NCBI GenBank assembly: GCA_964626265.1
Contig: CAZVCG010000006.1
Coordinates: 1 to 64,000 of the forward strand
Length of the DNA: 64,000 bases
Source of the DNA: CAZVCG01 sp964626265
GTDB lineage: Bacteria > Pseudomonadota > Alphaproteobacteria > UBA9219
Direction: 5' to 3'
Part shown: piece by piece, positions 1 through 6,763 of the stretch
Layout of the letters: the number at the start of each line of letters is the position of its first letter
Position numbering within the stretch: the stretch's first letter is position 1
Translations under genes and position numbers: made by a program
The notes under the pieces: model-generated
What the model was told of the DNA's origin: nothing
Database searches by the model: none
Seen by the model: the letters and a program-made list of their open reading frames with translations, nothing else

Positions 1-59
1 AAAAAACACTTCAATTACGTTTGGGAAAGAACCGAGAGACACACTCCGGTGGAGAAGGC

Positions 60-1157
60 ATGATCGGATTAGAAGAAAAAATCCTAAACAGGCGACTTTC
101 CGATCTCTATGAAATGGAGATAGAGGACGAGCTTATTCTTTGGGAACAGTCCGTTGAAGCCATTAAGAATGTCGAGCGCATCAGCTTGGAAAAAAGCGCA
201 TATTTTTCCAATCTTCTAAGAAATGAGTCGGATGCTGACAGTTATCTAACATCCATGAGTTACTACTTCTTCACGGGAAGAAAGGGATTGTGGATTTATA
301 AAAACGGAGAGTCCTTTATTCCGTTTTGTTGGCATCCCAACGTTCCCGATCAGGTGCTTGTATTCCCGCAACGAGGAAGAAGCTGCCCAGGCTTACTGGA
401 TGAGTTTCTTTCCAAAGTACCGATGCCTCCAGCCGGAATCTCTTTGGTTCGCGTCAAAGAGAGCATTGATGCAGTCCCTTCGATCAAAGCGATAGGCTCT
501 TTAGGTTCTGTTGTCCTATCCCCTGTCGTTGAGCCTGTGCTGGACTGGAAGTATCCTGTTCGTGTGCTTTCCACAAAAACTGTTTCCGCAATGAATGGCC
601 CTGAATTTCGCTACATTCGGAATCGCGTTAAGCAGATAGAACGGGCCGATGGAAAAATCGCTGCTATGAAGGATGTTCCGGTTCTTTTTCTGGAAGAATT
701 TATTCGTAGATGGGCTGGCTCCAACACGGAGTTTTACACCGAAGAAGATGAGATGTTCTCACTCTATCAAAAGATTATTTCCTTCCGAGACAAAGCGGAG
801 CTTGGCGTTGATGGTTTTGTCGTCTTTATAAACGGAGAAATAGAGGCCTTGACTATGTGGGATACCTCTAACGCGGGCACCCCTATTGCAAACCGTTTTG
901 TCAATCTGTGCGATACAACGTATGGCGGCCTTGCAGATTTTTGCACGGTATCTCTTGCTAGAAAGCTTGGAGCGCAAGGCATCGAATATCTGAATATCGG
1001 TGGCGCGGAGACGGAAAGCTTGGACCAGTTCAAGAGAAAGTTTCAGCCTGCCTATAGCCTCAAGCTTCACTCTGTAGAAGTGAAAACAAAAACAACGAAT
1101 GGCTTGTCTTTCAGACCCTATAGTTCTCTCAATGCGGAGGCGGCATCTTATGCTTAA
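60..1157 (+). CDS. GNAT-fold DUF2156-like protein (LPG-synthetase C-terminal type)
   Basis: A 365-residue protein whose C-terminal half resembles the acyltransferase domain of phosphatidylglycerol lysyltransferases and other DUF2156 proteins. The clearest sign is the segment LNIGGAETESLDQFKRKF near residues 311-328, which matches the usual LGG-E-...-L-FK-KF signature. No membrane segments are visible, so it is not a full MprF. The ATG at 60 was chosen over an in-frame start at 21 because GGTGGAG lies just upstream. The stop overlaps the next gene by 8 bases, so the two are probably translated together. It sits at the left edge of the phage-derived element and may be cargo. The substrate cannot be told from sequence. 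Confidence 0.6.
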   Translation: MIGLEEKILNRRLSDLYEMEIEDELILWEQSVEAIKNVERISLEKSAYFSNLLRNESDADSYLTSMSYYFFTGRKGLWIYKNGESFIPFCWHPNVPDQVLVFPQRGRSCPGLLDEFLSKVPMPPAGISLVRVKESIDAVPSIKAIGSLGSVVLSPVVEPVLDWKYPVRVLSTKTVSAMNGPEFRYIRNRVKQIERADGKIAAMKDVPVLFLEEFIRRWAGSNTEFYTEEDEMFSLYQKIISFRDKAELGVDGFVVFINGEIEALTMWDTSNAGTPIANRFVNLCDTTYGGLADFCTVSLARKLGAQGIEYLNIGGAETESLDQFKRKFQPAYSLKLHSVEVKTKTTNGLSFRPYSSLNAEAASYA

Positions 1158-1575
1158 GCTCAACGAAATTCATTCGATTAAAGTTGGCGACAAAGAAGTC
1201 CTTGGAAAATTGATCGGGATAGATTCCTACTTAATGGACGCTTTCGATGGCAAGCGCCATAAATGGAAAAGCTATACCTTTGTTTCCGATGCGAAAGGCG
1301 TTTTTGCGCGTTACTGGGTCACGGAGAGGAAAACAGGTTGGTTTCTTTCAACGGCTTCAAAACGCAAAACCCCGCCCAAGAATGCTAAGGTTGTGAATGA
1401 GCGAAGCGGGATTGTTCAAATTGATTTTGAAGGAGAAAAAGGCGTTTCAACGCCATCGGCAGCTTTATTGGCGTATCAAACCGGAAAAAACCTTTTCTTC
1501 ACCATCGAACGCTTCCTTGATTCAGAGATCATGTTTTTTGACGGGCAAAAGCCCAAGGCTATGAAAATGCCGTGA
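1150..1575 (+). CDS. Unknown 141-residue protein coupled to the GNAT-like gene
   Basis: Not recognised. The ATG at 1150 has GCGGAGGCGG upstream and overlaps the end of the preceding gene by 8 bases, which indicates translational coupling. The product is soluble, mixed charge, without signal peptide or membrane segment. It has alternating beta-like stretches (YTFVSDAKGVFARYWVTERK, then a C-terminal NLFFTIERFLDSEIMFFDG), which suggests a small beta-rich fold. Its role is presumably linked to its GNAT-like neighbour, but that is inference from position only. Confidence 0.6.
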   Translation: MLKLNEIHSIKVGDKEVLGKLIGIDSYLMDAFDGKRHKWKSYTFVSDAKGVFARYWVTERKTGWFLSTASKRKTPPKNAKVVNERSGIVQIDFEGEKGVSTPSAALLAYQTGKNLFFTIERFLDSEIMFFDGQKPKAMKMP

Positions 1576-1739
1576 TGTTTATGGTTGTCGGCCCTTATTG
1601 ACGCAGACTATTTCGCCCCTTGTGTCCTTTGTCCATTCAATCCCCCATCAACGACAAGGGGCACCCTCATGATTAGAAAGGCTTATTTCTGGCAGATTCC
1701 CTGAAGCCAGTACGATTTTTATTGCTTTCGCCCCGATAC

Positions 1740-1756
1740 GTTGGCATATTACCAAC
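1740..1756. promoter_or_regulatory. Putative phage repressor operator, copy 1
   Basis: GTTGGCATATTACCAAC, a 17-base imperfect palindrome matching two sites around the XRE repressor gene at 14 of 17 positions (GTTGGCATTATGCCAAC at 2696, GTTGCCATAACGCCAAC at 2586). It lies just upstream of the small ORF at 1825, so it would let the repressor control that gene. A further CAACATTGTTG palindrome overlaps its right edge. Confidence 0.55.
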
Positions 1757-1824
1757 ATTGTTGCCCGATGGGCTGTGGCGTCATTGAGGAGGAGCCTCTT
1801 CGCTGGAGAGGTCTGGTTTTGTTT

Positions 1825-2085
1825 ATGAGTTTTCAGGACGACTTGCTCCAGAAGGGCGTAACGGGACAAAAAGCCCACTATGCGGCGCAAGGATACCTCG
1901 AATTACTCCACGAACAACTGACCCTTGCCTCGGACGAGGCAGAACTTATCGTCGTTCTTTACACAGCGGGCCGGACGGATGAAATGAAGACTGCTCTTCA
2001 GGGGATGGGGCGGCGACTTGCCGATGCCGTCCAATCATACCAATCGGCTTCTTTGTTGATAGGAAAAGATGAGGATGCTGACTAG
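1825..2085 (+). CDS. Small hypothetical element protein (86 residues)
   Basis: Not recognised. The reading frame stays open back to 1741, but those extra codons cross the putative operator at 1740-1756, so the internal ATG at 1825 (MSFQDDLL) is preferred; no good ribosome site decides it. The product looks helical, with LELLHEQL and GMGRRLADAVQSY segments. It ends just before a bidirectional terminator shared with the repressor gene. The upstream repressor-type site suggests it is switched with the element's lysogeny circuit. Confidence 0.45.
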   Translation: MSFQDDLLQKGVTGQKAHYAAQGYLELLHEQLTLASDEAELIVVLYTAGRTDEMKTALQGMGRRLADAVQSYQSASLLIGKDEDAD

Positions 2086-2088
2086 ATC

Positions 2089-2117
2089 GGGTCGCTTTGA
2101 TTAAGCGGCCCCTTTTT
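2089..2117. terminator. Bidirectional terminator between convergent genes
   Basis: A stem GGGTCGCTT / AAGCGGCCC with one G-T pair and a TGATT loop is followed by CCTTTTT. It sits between the convergent stops of the small ORF (2085) and the repressor gene (2101). Confidence 0.6.
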
Positions 2118-2517
2118 GTTTTTGGGTCGTCCTCACGATGGAAAAAGCCAGCTCTTTCGTCTGCTCAACGCTTAAGTTGTGGCGGACGGTATCGTTGTAG
2201 ATAAACGAAATCCACGAAGCCAGTTCCTTCGGGCCAAGAGTCACGCCCACATCTTCGCAAGCGTCATAGACGAAGCCTATCACGGAGCCTAAGAGCGCCT
2301 GGTCGCAGGTCGAAGGTAGGCCGAGGTCAATATCGACAATTTCGTTTGGGGAGAGGTTCAGAACCTTGCTGAACTTAAGAAGCCATTCGATGGTGAGCTT
2401 TCGTTGGCCATTTATGACGCGGCTTACCTCTGTGTAATCCTCCCCCATTTCTTTTGCTAAGGGGCGGATTTTGAGGTCTCGCTTTGTAACAAGCTCTTTA
2501 AGTCGGTGCTTCATCAT
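2101..2517 (-). CDS. XRE-family helix-turn-helix repressor
   Basis: A 138-residue DNA-binding protein. Residues about 5-60 form an XRE helix-turn-helix (LKIRPLAKEMGEDYTEVSRV is the two-helix core, followed by IEWLLKFSKVLNLSPNEIV). The C-terminal half is helical and unassigned; it may dimerise. It is divergent from the primase gene, the classic position of a phage CI-like repressor, and two matching palindromes lie in the intervening 256 bases. AGGG precedes the paired ATG codons (2517 and 2514), either of which may be used. It probably represses the replication genes and itself. Confidence 0.8.
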   Translation of the reverse strand: MMKHRLKELVTKRDLKIRPLAKEMGEDYTEVSRVINGQRKLTIEWLLKFSKVLNLSPNEIVDIDLGLPSTCDQALLGSVIGFVYDACEDVGVTLGPKELASWISFIYNDTVRHNLSVEQTKELAFSIVRTTQKQKGAA

Positions 2518-2585
2518 ACCCTGTCATTCCCGAAGATTCCTGAGAGAACATTATAGACAATTCTCGGTCTCGTTTCAACGGCCAC

Positions 2586-2602
2586 GTTGCCATAACGCCA
2601 AC
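2586..2602. promoter_or_regulatory. Putative repressor operator, copy 2
   Basis: GTTGCCATAACGCCAAC matches the 2696 site at 14 of 17 bases. It lies in the divergent region between repressor and primase genes, nearer the repressor start, where it could mediate autoregulation. Confidence 0.55.
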
Positions 2603-2688
2603 GGTTTAGCAAGGCGGATGCAGACTGTTTTACTTTCGTTCTCCATAAACAACACTAATTCCTGAAATTTTGTGAAGATTCTCTCTTG

Positions 2689-2719
2689 CCTAAGTGTTGG
2701 CATTATGCCAACACTTAGG
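2689..2719. promoter_or_regulatory. Perfect 31-base palindromic operator, copy 3
   Basis: Two perfect 15-base arms (left arm CCTAAGTGTTGGCAT) surround a single T. The inner 17 bases (2696-2712) are the best form of the element's operator. It lies 54 bases before the primase start, ahead of a possible -10 TAAAAT at 2752, so bound repressor would block replication-gene transcription. Confidence 0.7.
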
Positions 2720-2772
2720 GGACAGCGACAAACAAAGCCGGACATTCTGTCTAAAATAGCCAGCCCGCTTGA

Positions 2773-3873
2773 ATGGTCGCCCTGATTTCTCTCACTTTTT
2801 CGGGTATCACCATGGACGAACGTAGAATAGTTACGGACGCGATTGCGTCTGCTTTCAAAGGAAAAGCATCGGTCAAGCGGGTTGAAGCCAATCGCTCAAT
2901 CCGACTTCAGGATATAGAACAAGCAAACGCGGCGCACGATCTTGTGGCCCTGGTGGGCGAAAAAGTCCGGCTGGCCCGAAGCGGCGATAAATGGCGCGGC
3001 TTTTGTCCCTTCCACGGCGACCAGCGTCTTTCGACGTTTACCGTCAATCCCAAAACCAACCGTTACGCCTGTTCCGTTTGTGGCGCGGAGGGGGACGCTC
3101 TTTCCTGGATCATGGAAACGCAGGGATTGAGTTTCGCCCAAGTGGTCGCTCTATCGCTCAAAAAACCTCTTATCGATCCCCGCGCCCAGCAAGAGCCCAT
3201 CGGCGCGGCCCTCAATTACGCCGACCCGCCGCCCTCCGACGAAGCCATCCGGCAGCACAAGCGCGAGATGGCGGAAAAAATCTGGAGAGAAAGCCAGTCG
3301 CCAGCCCACAGCCTTGCCGAACGCTATCTCTACACGAGGGGGCTTGTCCTTGACGGCCCTTTACCTGAAAGCATCCGCTTTCACCCGAACCTCTATCACG
3401 AACCAAGCCGGATGCAATTTCCGGCAATGGTCGCTATGGCGCAAACCACAGACGGCGCGTTCGCGGGCGTTCACCGCACCTATCTTGCGCCGAGCGGCAT
3501 TGACGCGGCCCATGTCGCGCAAGGCAACGTCCGCCGCATGTTTGGCGAATGTTTCGGCGCGTTCGTCCACATCCAGGAAGGCAATCCCGAAAAGCTCGTC
3601 ATGACCGAGACGATTGAATCGGCTTTGACGATTGCGCGGGCCTGCCCCGACCTGACTGTCTATGCGTCGATGGCCTTGAACAATCTGAAGGCGCGTGTGC
3701 CGGAGACCGTCAAAGAACTGATCCTGTGTCCCGAAGGGAATAACGGAAATCCGCACATGGCCGAGCGCATTTTGGTGGAGGCCGCGCAGGATCATACCCA
3801 ACGAGGCCATCGCGTGTTCGTTGCCCGTGCGCCGCAGGGATTGGAGTTTTCCGACCTGCTGCTGGTGGATTAG
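2773..3873 (+). CDS. Phage-type DNA primase with CHC2 zinc finger and Toprim domain
   Basis: A 366-residue primase-like protein. The zinc finger is CPFH (Cys78, His81) with CSVCG (Cys100, Cys103). The C-terminal 90 residues align with the Toprim domain of phage primases: TETIESALTIA is the Glu motif. The usual acidic DxD stretch appears as LCPEGNNGN, so the metal site looks incomplete. It would make RNA primers or act in element replication. An internal ATG at 2812 (MDERR) is an alternative start. It heads a plus-strand operon running to the terminase and is controlled by the palindrome at 2689. Confidence 0.85.
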   Translation: MVALISLTFSGITMDERRIVTDAIASAFKGKASVKRVEANRSIRLQDIEQANAAHDLVALVGEKVRLARSGDKWRGFCPFHGDQRLSTFTVNPKTNRYACSVCGAEGDALSWIMETQGLSFAQVVALSLKKPLIDPRAQQEPIGAALNYADPPPSDEAIRQHKREMAEKIWRESQSPAHSLAERYLYTRGLVLDGPLPESIRFHPNLYHEPSRMQFPAMVAMAQTTDGAFAGVHRTYLAPSGIDAAHVAQGNVRRMFGECFGAFVHIQEGNPEKLVMTETIESALTIARACPDLTVYASMALNNLKARVPETVKELILCPEGNNGNPHMAERILVEAAQDHTQRGHRVFVARAPQGLEFSDLLLVD

Positions 3874-3888
3874 TCGAGGTGGGAGCTG

Positions 3889-4143
3889 ATGCACTATCAG
3901 CGTCTCCTCTCCTTGTGTTCCCATCTTGATGGCCATCGTACAGTTCCTTCCAAAATAGACCCCATAGCGAGCGTGCCGCTTGGGGAGGCCAGCGACCTAT
4001 GCTGCCGCGACTCTTCAGGAAAGGGCCGCATCAGCGAGGCGTCTTTTCAAAAGATTCGCGCCTTCCGCCAGAAGATGGCGGAATGGGATCGCGATTACGG
4101 TGGGTTCGGCTCTGAAATCTCCGAAAGGAGCCGCCCCAAATGA
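3889..4143 (+). CDS. Small hypothetical phage protein (84 residues)
   Basis: Not recognised. A good ribosome site, AGGTGGGAG, precedes the ATG, and the stop overlaps the next start as ATGA, which supports it as real despite no known domain. The C-terminal part (FQKIRAFRQKMAEWDRDYGGF) looks like an amphipathic helix. A competing frame from 3980 is less likely because it runs 53 bases into the next gene. Confidence 0.5.
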   Translation: MHYQRLLSLCSHLDGHRTVPSKIDPIASVPLGEASDLCCRDSSGKGRISEASFQKIRAFRQKMAEWDRDYGGFGSEISERSRPK

Positions 4144-5198
4144 CAATCTCTTATCCGTGGAGCAAGTTCTACTGGAGCGATTGGGAGAATGATCCCGCGC
4201 TCCGCGTATGCTCACTCGCTGCCCAGGGCCTCTGGATGCGGCTCCTGTGCATTGCGGCAAGATCCACCCCGACTGGGTTCATAGTCGTGGCCGGACGACC
4301 TTGCTCCTCTACGGACCTCTCTCTTTTGACGGGGGTTGCCGAACGGGAGGTCGAAAGGCTTCTCGATGAGCTTTCCCAAAACGGTGTGTTTTCCCGCGAT
4401 GTGAAGGGCCGCATTTTTTGCAGGCGCATGGTGCGCGACACGCATCTACGAGCCAGATTGCGCAAGAATGGCGCGAAAGGAGGCCAAAGCAGCTACTTGA
4501 ATCAGAAAGGCATTTTTGCGCGGAACGAGCAAACGTCCGAGCAAGGCTCCGAGCAGGAGTCCGAGCCTAAGAAACAAGAGTCAAAAATTCAGAAATTAAA
4601 AACCCCCGAAAGCCCCCCTGTGGTTTTTGACGGTCACGGCGAAGCTGCGTCCGATGCCAAACGGGGCAGGCCCAAAGCCGTTGTCAGCAAGCTTTCATCG
4701 GACTGGTCATTGCCCGATGAATGGCGAGACACGGCGCTTGAGCGCAATTGGGCAAGCGGGGCGGTCAGCAAACAGGCCATGAAGTTCAAGCAGTATTTTG
4801 GCTTTGGCAAAGGCAGCGATATTCGGCGTAGCGAAAAAGGCTGGCGACAAACATGGCTGAATTGGCTGGATCGAGCGTTGAAGATTGATCCTAACGCGGC
4901 AACGTTCGGGCAAGCGGAAAGTCCGGCATTGCCAGCGAACTATCCGCCCTTGCCGGAACCTGTGCGCCAAAAACTGCAAGGCCATTACGCCTTTAACGAA
5001 ACCTTCCTTCAACGATGGCTTGCGCCTTGTCTCATTGACCTTGAGACGGGCCGCATCACCGCGCCGTCGAGCTTTCACGCCGAGTATCTGGAAACCCGTT
5101 ACGGCGCGGCGCTGGAACATGCGCTGGGCCGCTCCCTGTCTTTCGCCGTCGGCAAAACGCATCCCGCAAACATACATACAGGAGAAAGCAAGAAATGA
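4140..5198 (+). CDS. Phage replication-organiser protein (O-like, N-terminal DUF1376-type)
   Basis: A 352-residue protein whose first 110 residues match phage replisome-organiser/DUF1376-type winged-helix domains: YPWSKFYWSDWENDPALR, then GLWMRLLCIA and a segment TGVAEREVERLLDELSQNGVF of helix-turn-helix type. A low-complexity linker (repeated EQ/SE, residues about 125-150) leads to a C-terminal region resembling replication proteins that recruit helicase. It overlaps its neighbours at both ends as ATGA, within the primase operon. Likely role: binding the element's origin and loading the replisome. The origin itself was not found. Confidence 0.7.
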   Translation: MTISYPWSKFYWSDWENDPALRVCSLAAQGLWMRLLCIAARSTPTGFIVVAGRPCSSTDLSLLTGVAEREVERLLDELSQNGVFSRDVKGRIFCRRMVRDTHLRARLRKNGAKGGQSSYLNQKGIFARNEQTSEQGSEQESEPKKQESKIQKLKTPESPPVVFDGHGEAASDAKRGRPKAVVSKLSSDWSLPDEWRDTALERNWASGAVSKQAMKFKQYFGFGKGSDIRRSEKGWRQTWLNWLDRALKIDPNAATFGQAESPALPANYPPLPEPVRQKLQGHYAFNETFLQRWLAPCLIDLETGRITAPSSFHAEYLETRYGAALEHALGRSLSFAVGKTHPANIHTGESKK

Positions 5199-5323
5199 TG
5201 GGAAAACGGCCTTTTTCGGCAAAAAACCTTTCGTTAATCAACGAAGCGGAAAGGTTGTTTTGCCATAATAATCAGAACACTTGGAAAGTGTGCCGTGGGC
5301 CACGGGCGGTGGCTCATGGCTAA
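5195..5323 (+). CDS. Small coupled phage ORF (42 residues)
   Basis: A short frame starting MMGKRPFSAKN. It starts inside the stop of the preceding gene (AATGA) with GGAG ten bases upstream and ends by overlapping the next start (CATGGCTAA), so it sits exactly between two genes as phage operons prefer. No domain is recognised. Its DNA contains a strong stem-loop (5218-5264), so part of the apparent coding may reflect an RNA structure instead. Confidence 0.4.
   Translation: MMGKRPFSAKNLSLINEAERLFCHNNQNTWKVCRGPRAVAHG
5218..5305. promoter_or_regulatory. Cluster of three hairpins in the phage operon
   Basis: Three inverted repeats lie in 88 bases. The first has arms GGCAAAAAACCTTTC (5218) and GAAAGGTTGTTTTGCC (5249), differing by one inserted G. 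The second is ACACTT-GGA-AAGTGT (5277-5291). The third is CCGTGG-G-CCACGG (5293-5305). The last two sit just before the gene at 5316 and could shape its translation or act in termination control. Confidence 0.45.
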
Positions 5324-5801
5324 GAGGCGCAAGGCGAAGAAATGGATGCCCGTGCGCCTGGGGGAGCGTGCAACAATGGAGCTTCGGGCACAATGCGGCG
5401 GTGTGATAACGGAAGTCATAGATCGGGATTTGCGCGGCAACCCGTATATGATCCGCGACCGTGTGCGCATTGAGTGCGCGTTGGATTATTATTTTTGGGA
5501 CGGGCGGTTGACACAAGGCGAATATGAGGCGGGGCTAAAGTTCCGCCGCGCCTATCAACGCGCCGTTCTTGGGCTTAAGGTCGAAGATCCCGCATCGAGC
5601 GGAGCCTATGATCCAGAGATGGCCATGCTGATTGTGCCAATCAGCGAGGAGATATTGCGCGACGCTTATGGCGAATTGTCAGCAGCGCAAAAGAAAATCA
5701 TCATCGACGTGTGCGGTCACAACAAATACGCAGGCACGACGGATCGCGTTGAAACGTTGCATCGCGGCCTCGAAAAACTGGCGACGTTGTGGCGGCTGTA
5801 A
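5316..5801 (+). CDS. Hypothetical phage protein, possible late regulator
   Basis: A 161-residue protein starting MAKRRKAKKWMPVRL, so basic at its N-terminus. The C-terminal segment (ELSAAQKKIIIDVCGHNKY then RVETLHRGLEKLATLW) resembles the helix-turn-helix of DUF6456-like and antiterminator-like phage proteins, but the match is by eye and weak. The ATG at 5316 is preferred over an upstream in-frame start at 5295. Its place between replication and packaging modules fits a regulator of late genes. Confidence 0.5.
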   Translation: MAKRRKAKKWMPVRLGERATMELRAQCGGVITEVIDRDLRGNPYMIRDRVRIECALDYYFWDGRLTQGEYEAGLKFRRAYQRAVLGLKVEDPASSGAYDPEMAMLIVPISEEILRDAYGELSAAQKKIIIDVCGHNKYAGTTDRVETLHRGLEKLATLWRL

Positions 5802-6133
5802 AACTTTTTTGCATCCACCACAAAAAAACTGCTTGACGATCCCACGTAGAGGCCCTACGACTTAGGTAACGTTGCGAGACGTGGGTAAGGAGCCGCCGAA
5901 AGATTTTTCGAGCGGTTTTTTTGTTGGCTTTCTCATGCCCCCCCCGCGTTCTTTCGCCCTCCTGCAACGTCCTGATCTTCAAGGTACTTCCAGCCCGAAA
6001 TGCTAAGGGGGCGGGCGTAGCGCGGGACTTCTCTAGCGACAGAATCAAAAAAGGGTGGACACTTTTGACGAAGGTGGACAGGTGGACACCTGTCCTTTTG
6101 TCCACGCGTGGACAGTCGGGAGGACAGCATTTC
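5802..6133. promoter_or_regulatory. Non-coding stretch with late-type promoter and repeats
   Basis: This 332-base gap holds no convincing gene. It contains a promoter-like pair TTGACG (5833-5838) and TACGAC (5856-5861) with a 17-base spacer, then the TGGACA repeat cluster (6055-6114), then GGGAGGA as ribosome site for the ParB-like gene at 6134. It divides the early from the packaging part of the element. Confidence 0.5.
6055..6114. repeat. TGGACA direct and inverted repeat cluster
   Basis: In 60 bases there are four GTGGACA copies (6055, 6074, 6082, 6108) and two reversed TGTCC copies (6091, 6099). They form two palindromes: GGACAGGT-GGAC-ACCTGTCC (6076-6095) and the perfect TGTCCACGCGTGGACA (6099-6114). 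It lies 20 bases upstream of two ParB-like genes, so it may be a binding site for one of them or for a repressor. Confidence 0.65.
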
Positions 6134-6763
6134 ATGGACGCAAAACTTCCACGCATGGCTGAACGCATTGAGTTTTGGCCGACAGAAAAGCTGAAGCCTT
6201 ACGAAAAGAATCCACGCCTTCATAGCGACGAACAAATCAGCCAGCTTGCGGCGAGCTTCATTCGCTTCGGCATGGTGATGCCGATCCTCGTTGATAAAGA
6301 TGCGGGCGTGATCGCTGGGCATGGACGGCTGGAAGCGGCCAAGCTTGTCGGCCTTGAAAAGATTCCCGTTGTCGTTCTCGACAATCTCACCGACGAAGAA
6401 AAACGCGCCTACGTCATTGCCGACAACAAGCTGGCCGAGAATGCGAGCTGGGATAAGGAGCTTTTGGGCGAACATGTCGAAGTCCTTTTATCCAAGGATT
6501 TTGATATGGGCGTGATCGGGTTCTCCAAAGATGAATTGGAACAGCTTTTAGCCGAAGCACAAGACGATTTGAGCGACGGCTTCGACGATGATGAGAAAAG
6601 CGATGAAATACAGGACGAATCCGACACGCAATGCGTCGTCGGCTCCTACCGCATCCCGATCCCCCGCGCCGATTATCTACGTTGGCATGATGCCATCCGC
6701 TCGGCGGTGGGCTTTGAGAAAGACTGCATCAAAAACGAAATCAAGAGACGCCTGAAAATATGA
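6134..6763 (+). CDS. Phage ParB N-terminal-domain protein
   Basis: A 209-residue protein with one ParB/Srx domain (residues about 10-90); the signature is VIAGHGRLEAAK at 59-70, followed by EEKRAYVIADNKLAENASWD. Similar domains often head DNA methylases, but here no methylase follows; the C-terminus is acidic (DDDEKSDEIQDE) and then ends in a short conserved-looking helix (DYLRWHDAIRSAVGFEKDCI). The ATG at 6134 has GGGAGGA nine bases before it; upstream in-frame codons have none. It overlaps the next gene as ATGA. Its likely task is DNA binding or CTP/ATP-dependent handling in packaging or modification, which is inference. Confidence 0.8.
   Translation: MDAKLPRMAERIEFWPTEKLKPYEKNPRLHSDEQISQLAASFIRFGMVMPILVDKDAGVIAGHGRLEAAKLVGLEKIPVVVLDNLTDEEKRAYVIADNKLAENASWDKELLGEHVEVLLSKDFDMGVIGFSKDELEQLLAEAQDDLSDGFDDDEKSDEIQDESDTQCVVGSYRIPIPRADYLRWHDAIRSAVGFEKDCIKNEIKRRLKI

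Noticed and set aside
1615..1662. GCCCCTTGT...ACAAGGGGC inverted repeat after the 1150 gene
   Set aside because: Nine-base arms with a 30-base loop and no T-run; too weak to call a terminator.
3980..4192. Alternative frame MGRPATYAAATLQERAA between primase and replication gene
   Set aside because: Runs well into the next gene, while the 3889 frame has a good ribosome site and an exact ATGA overlap.
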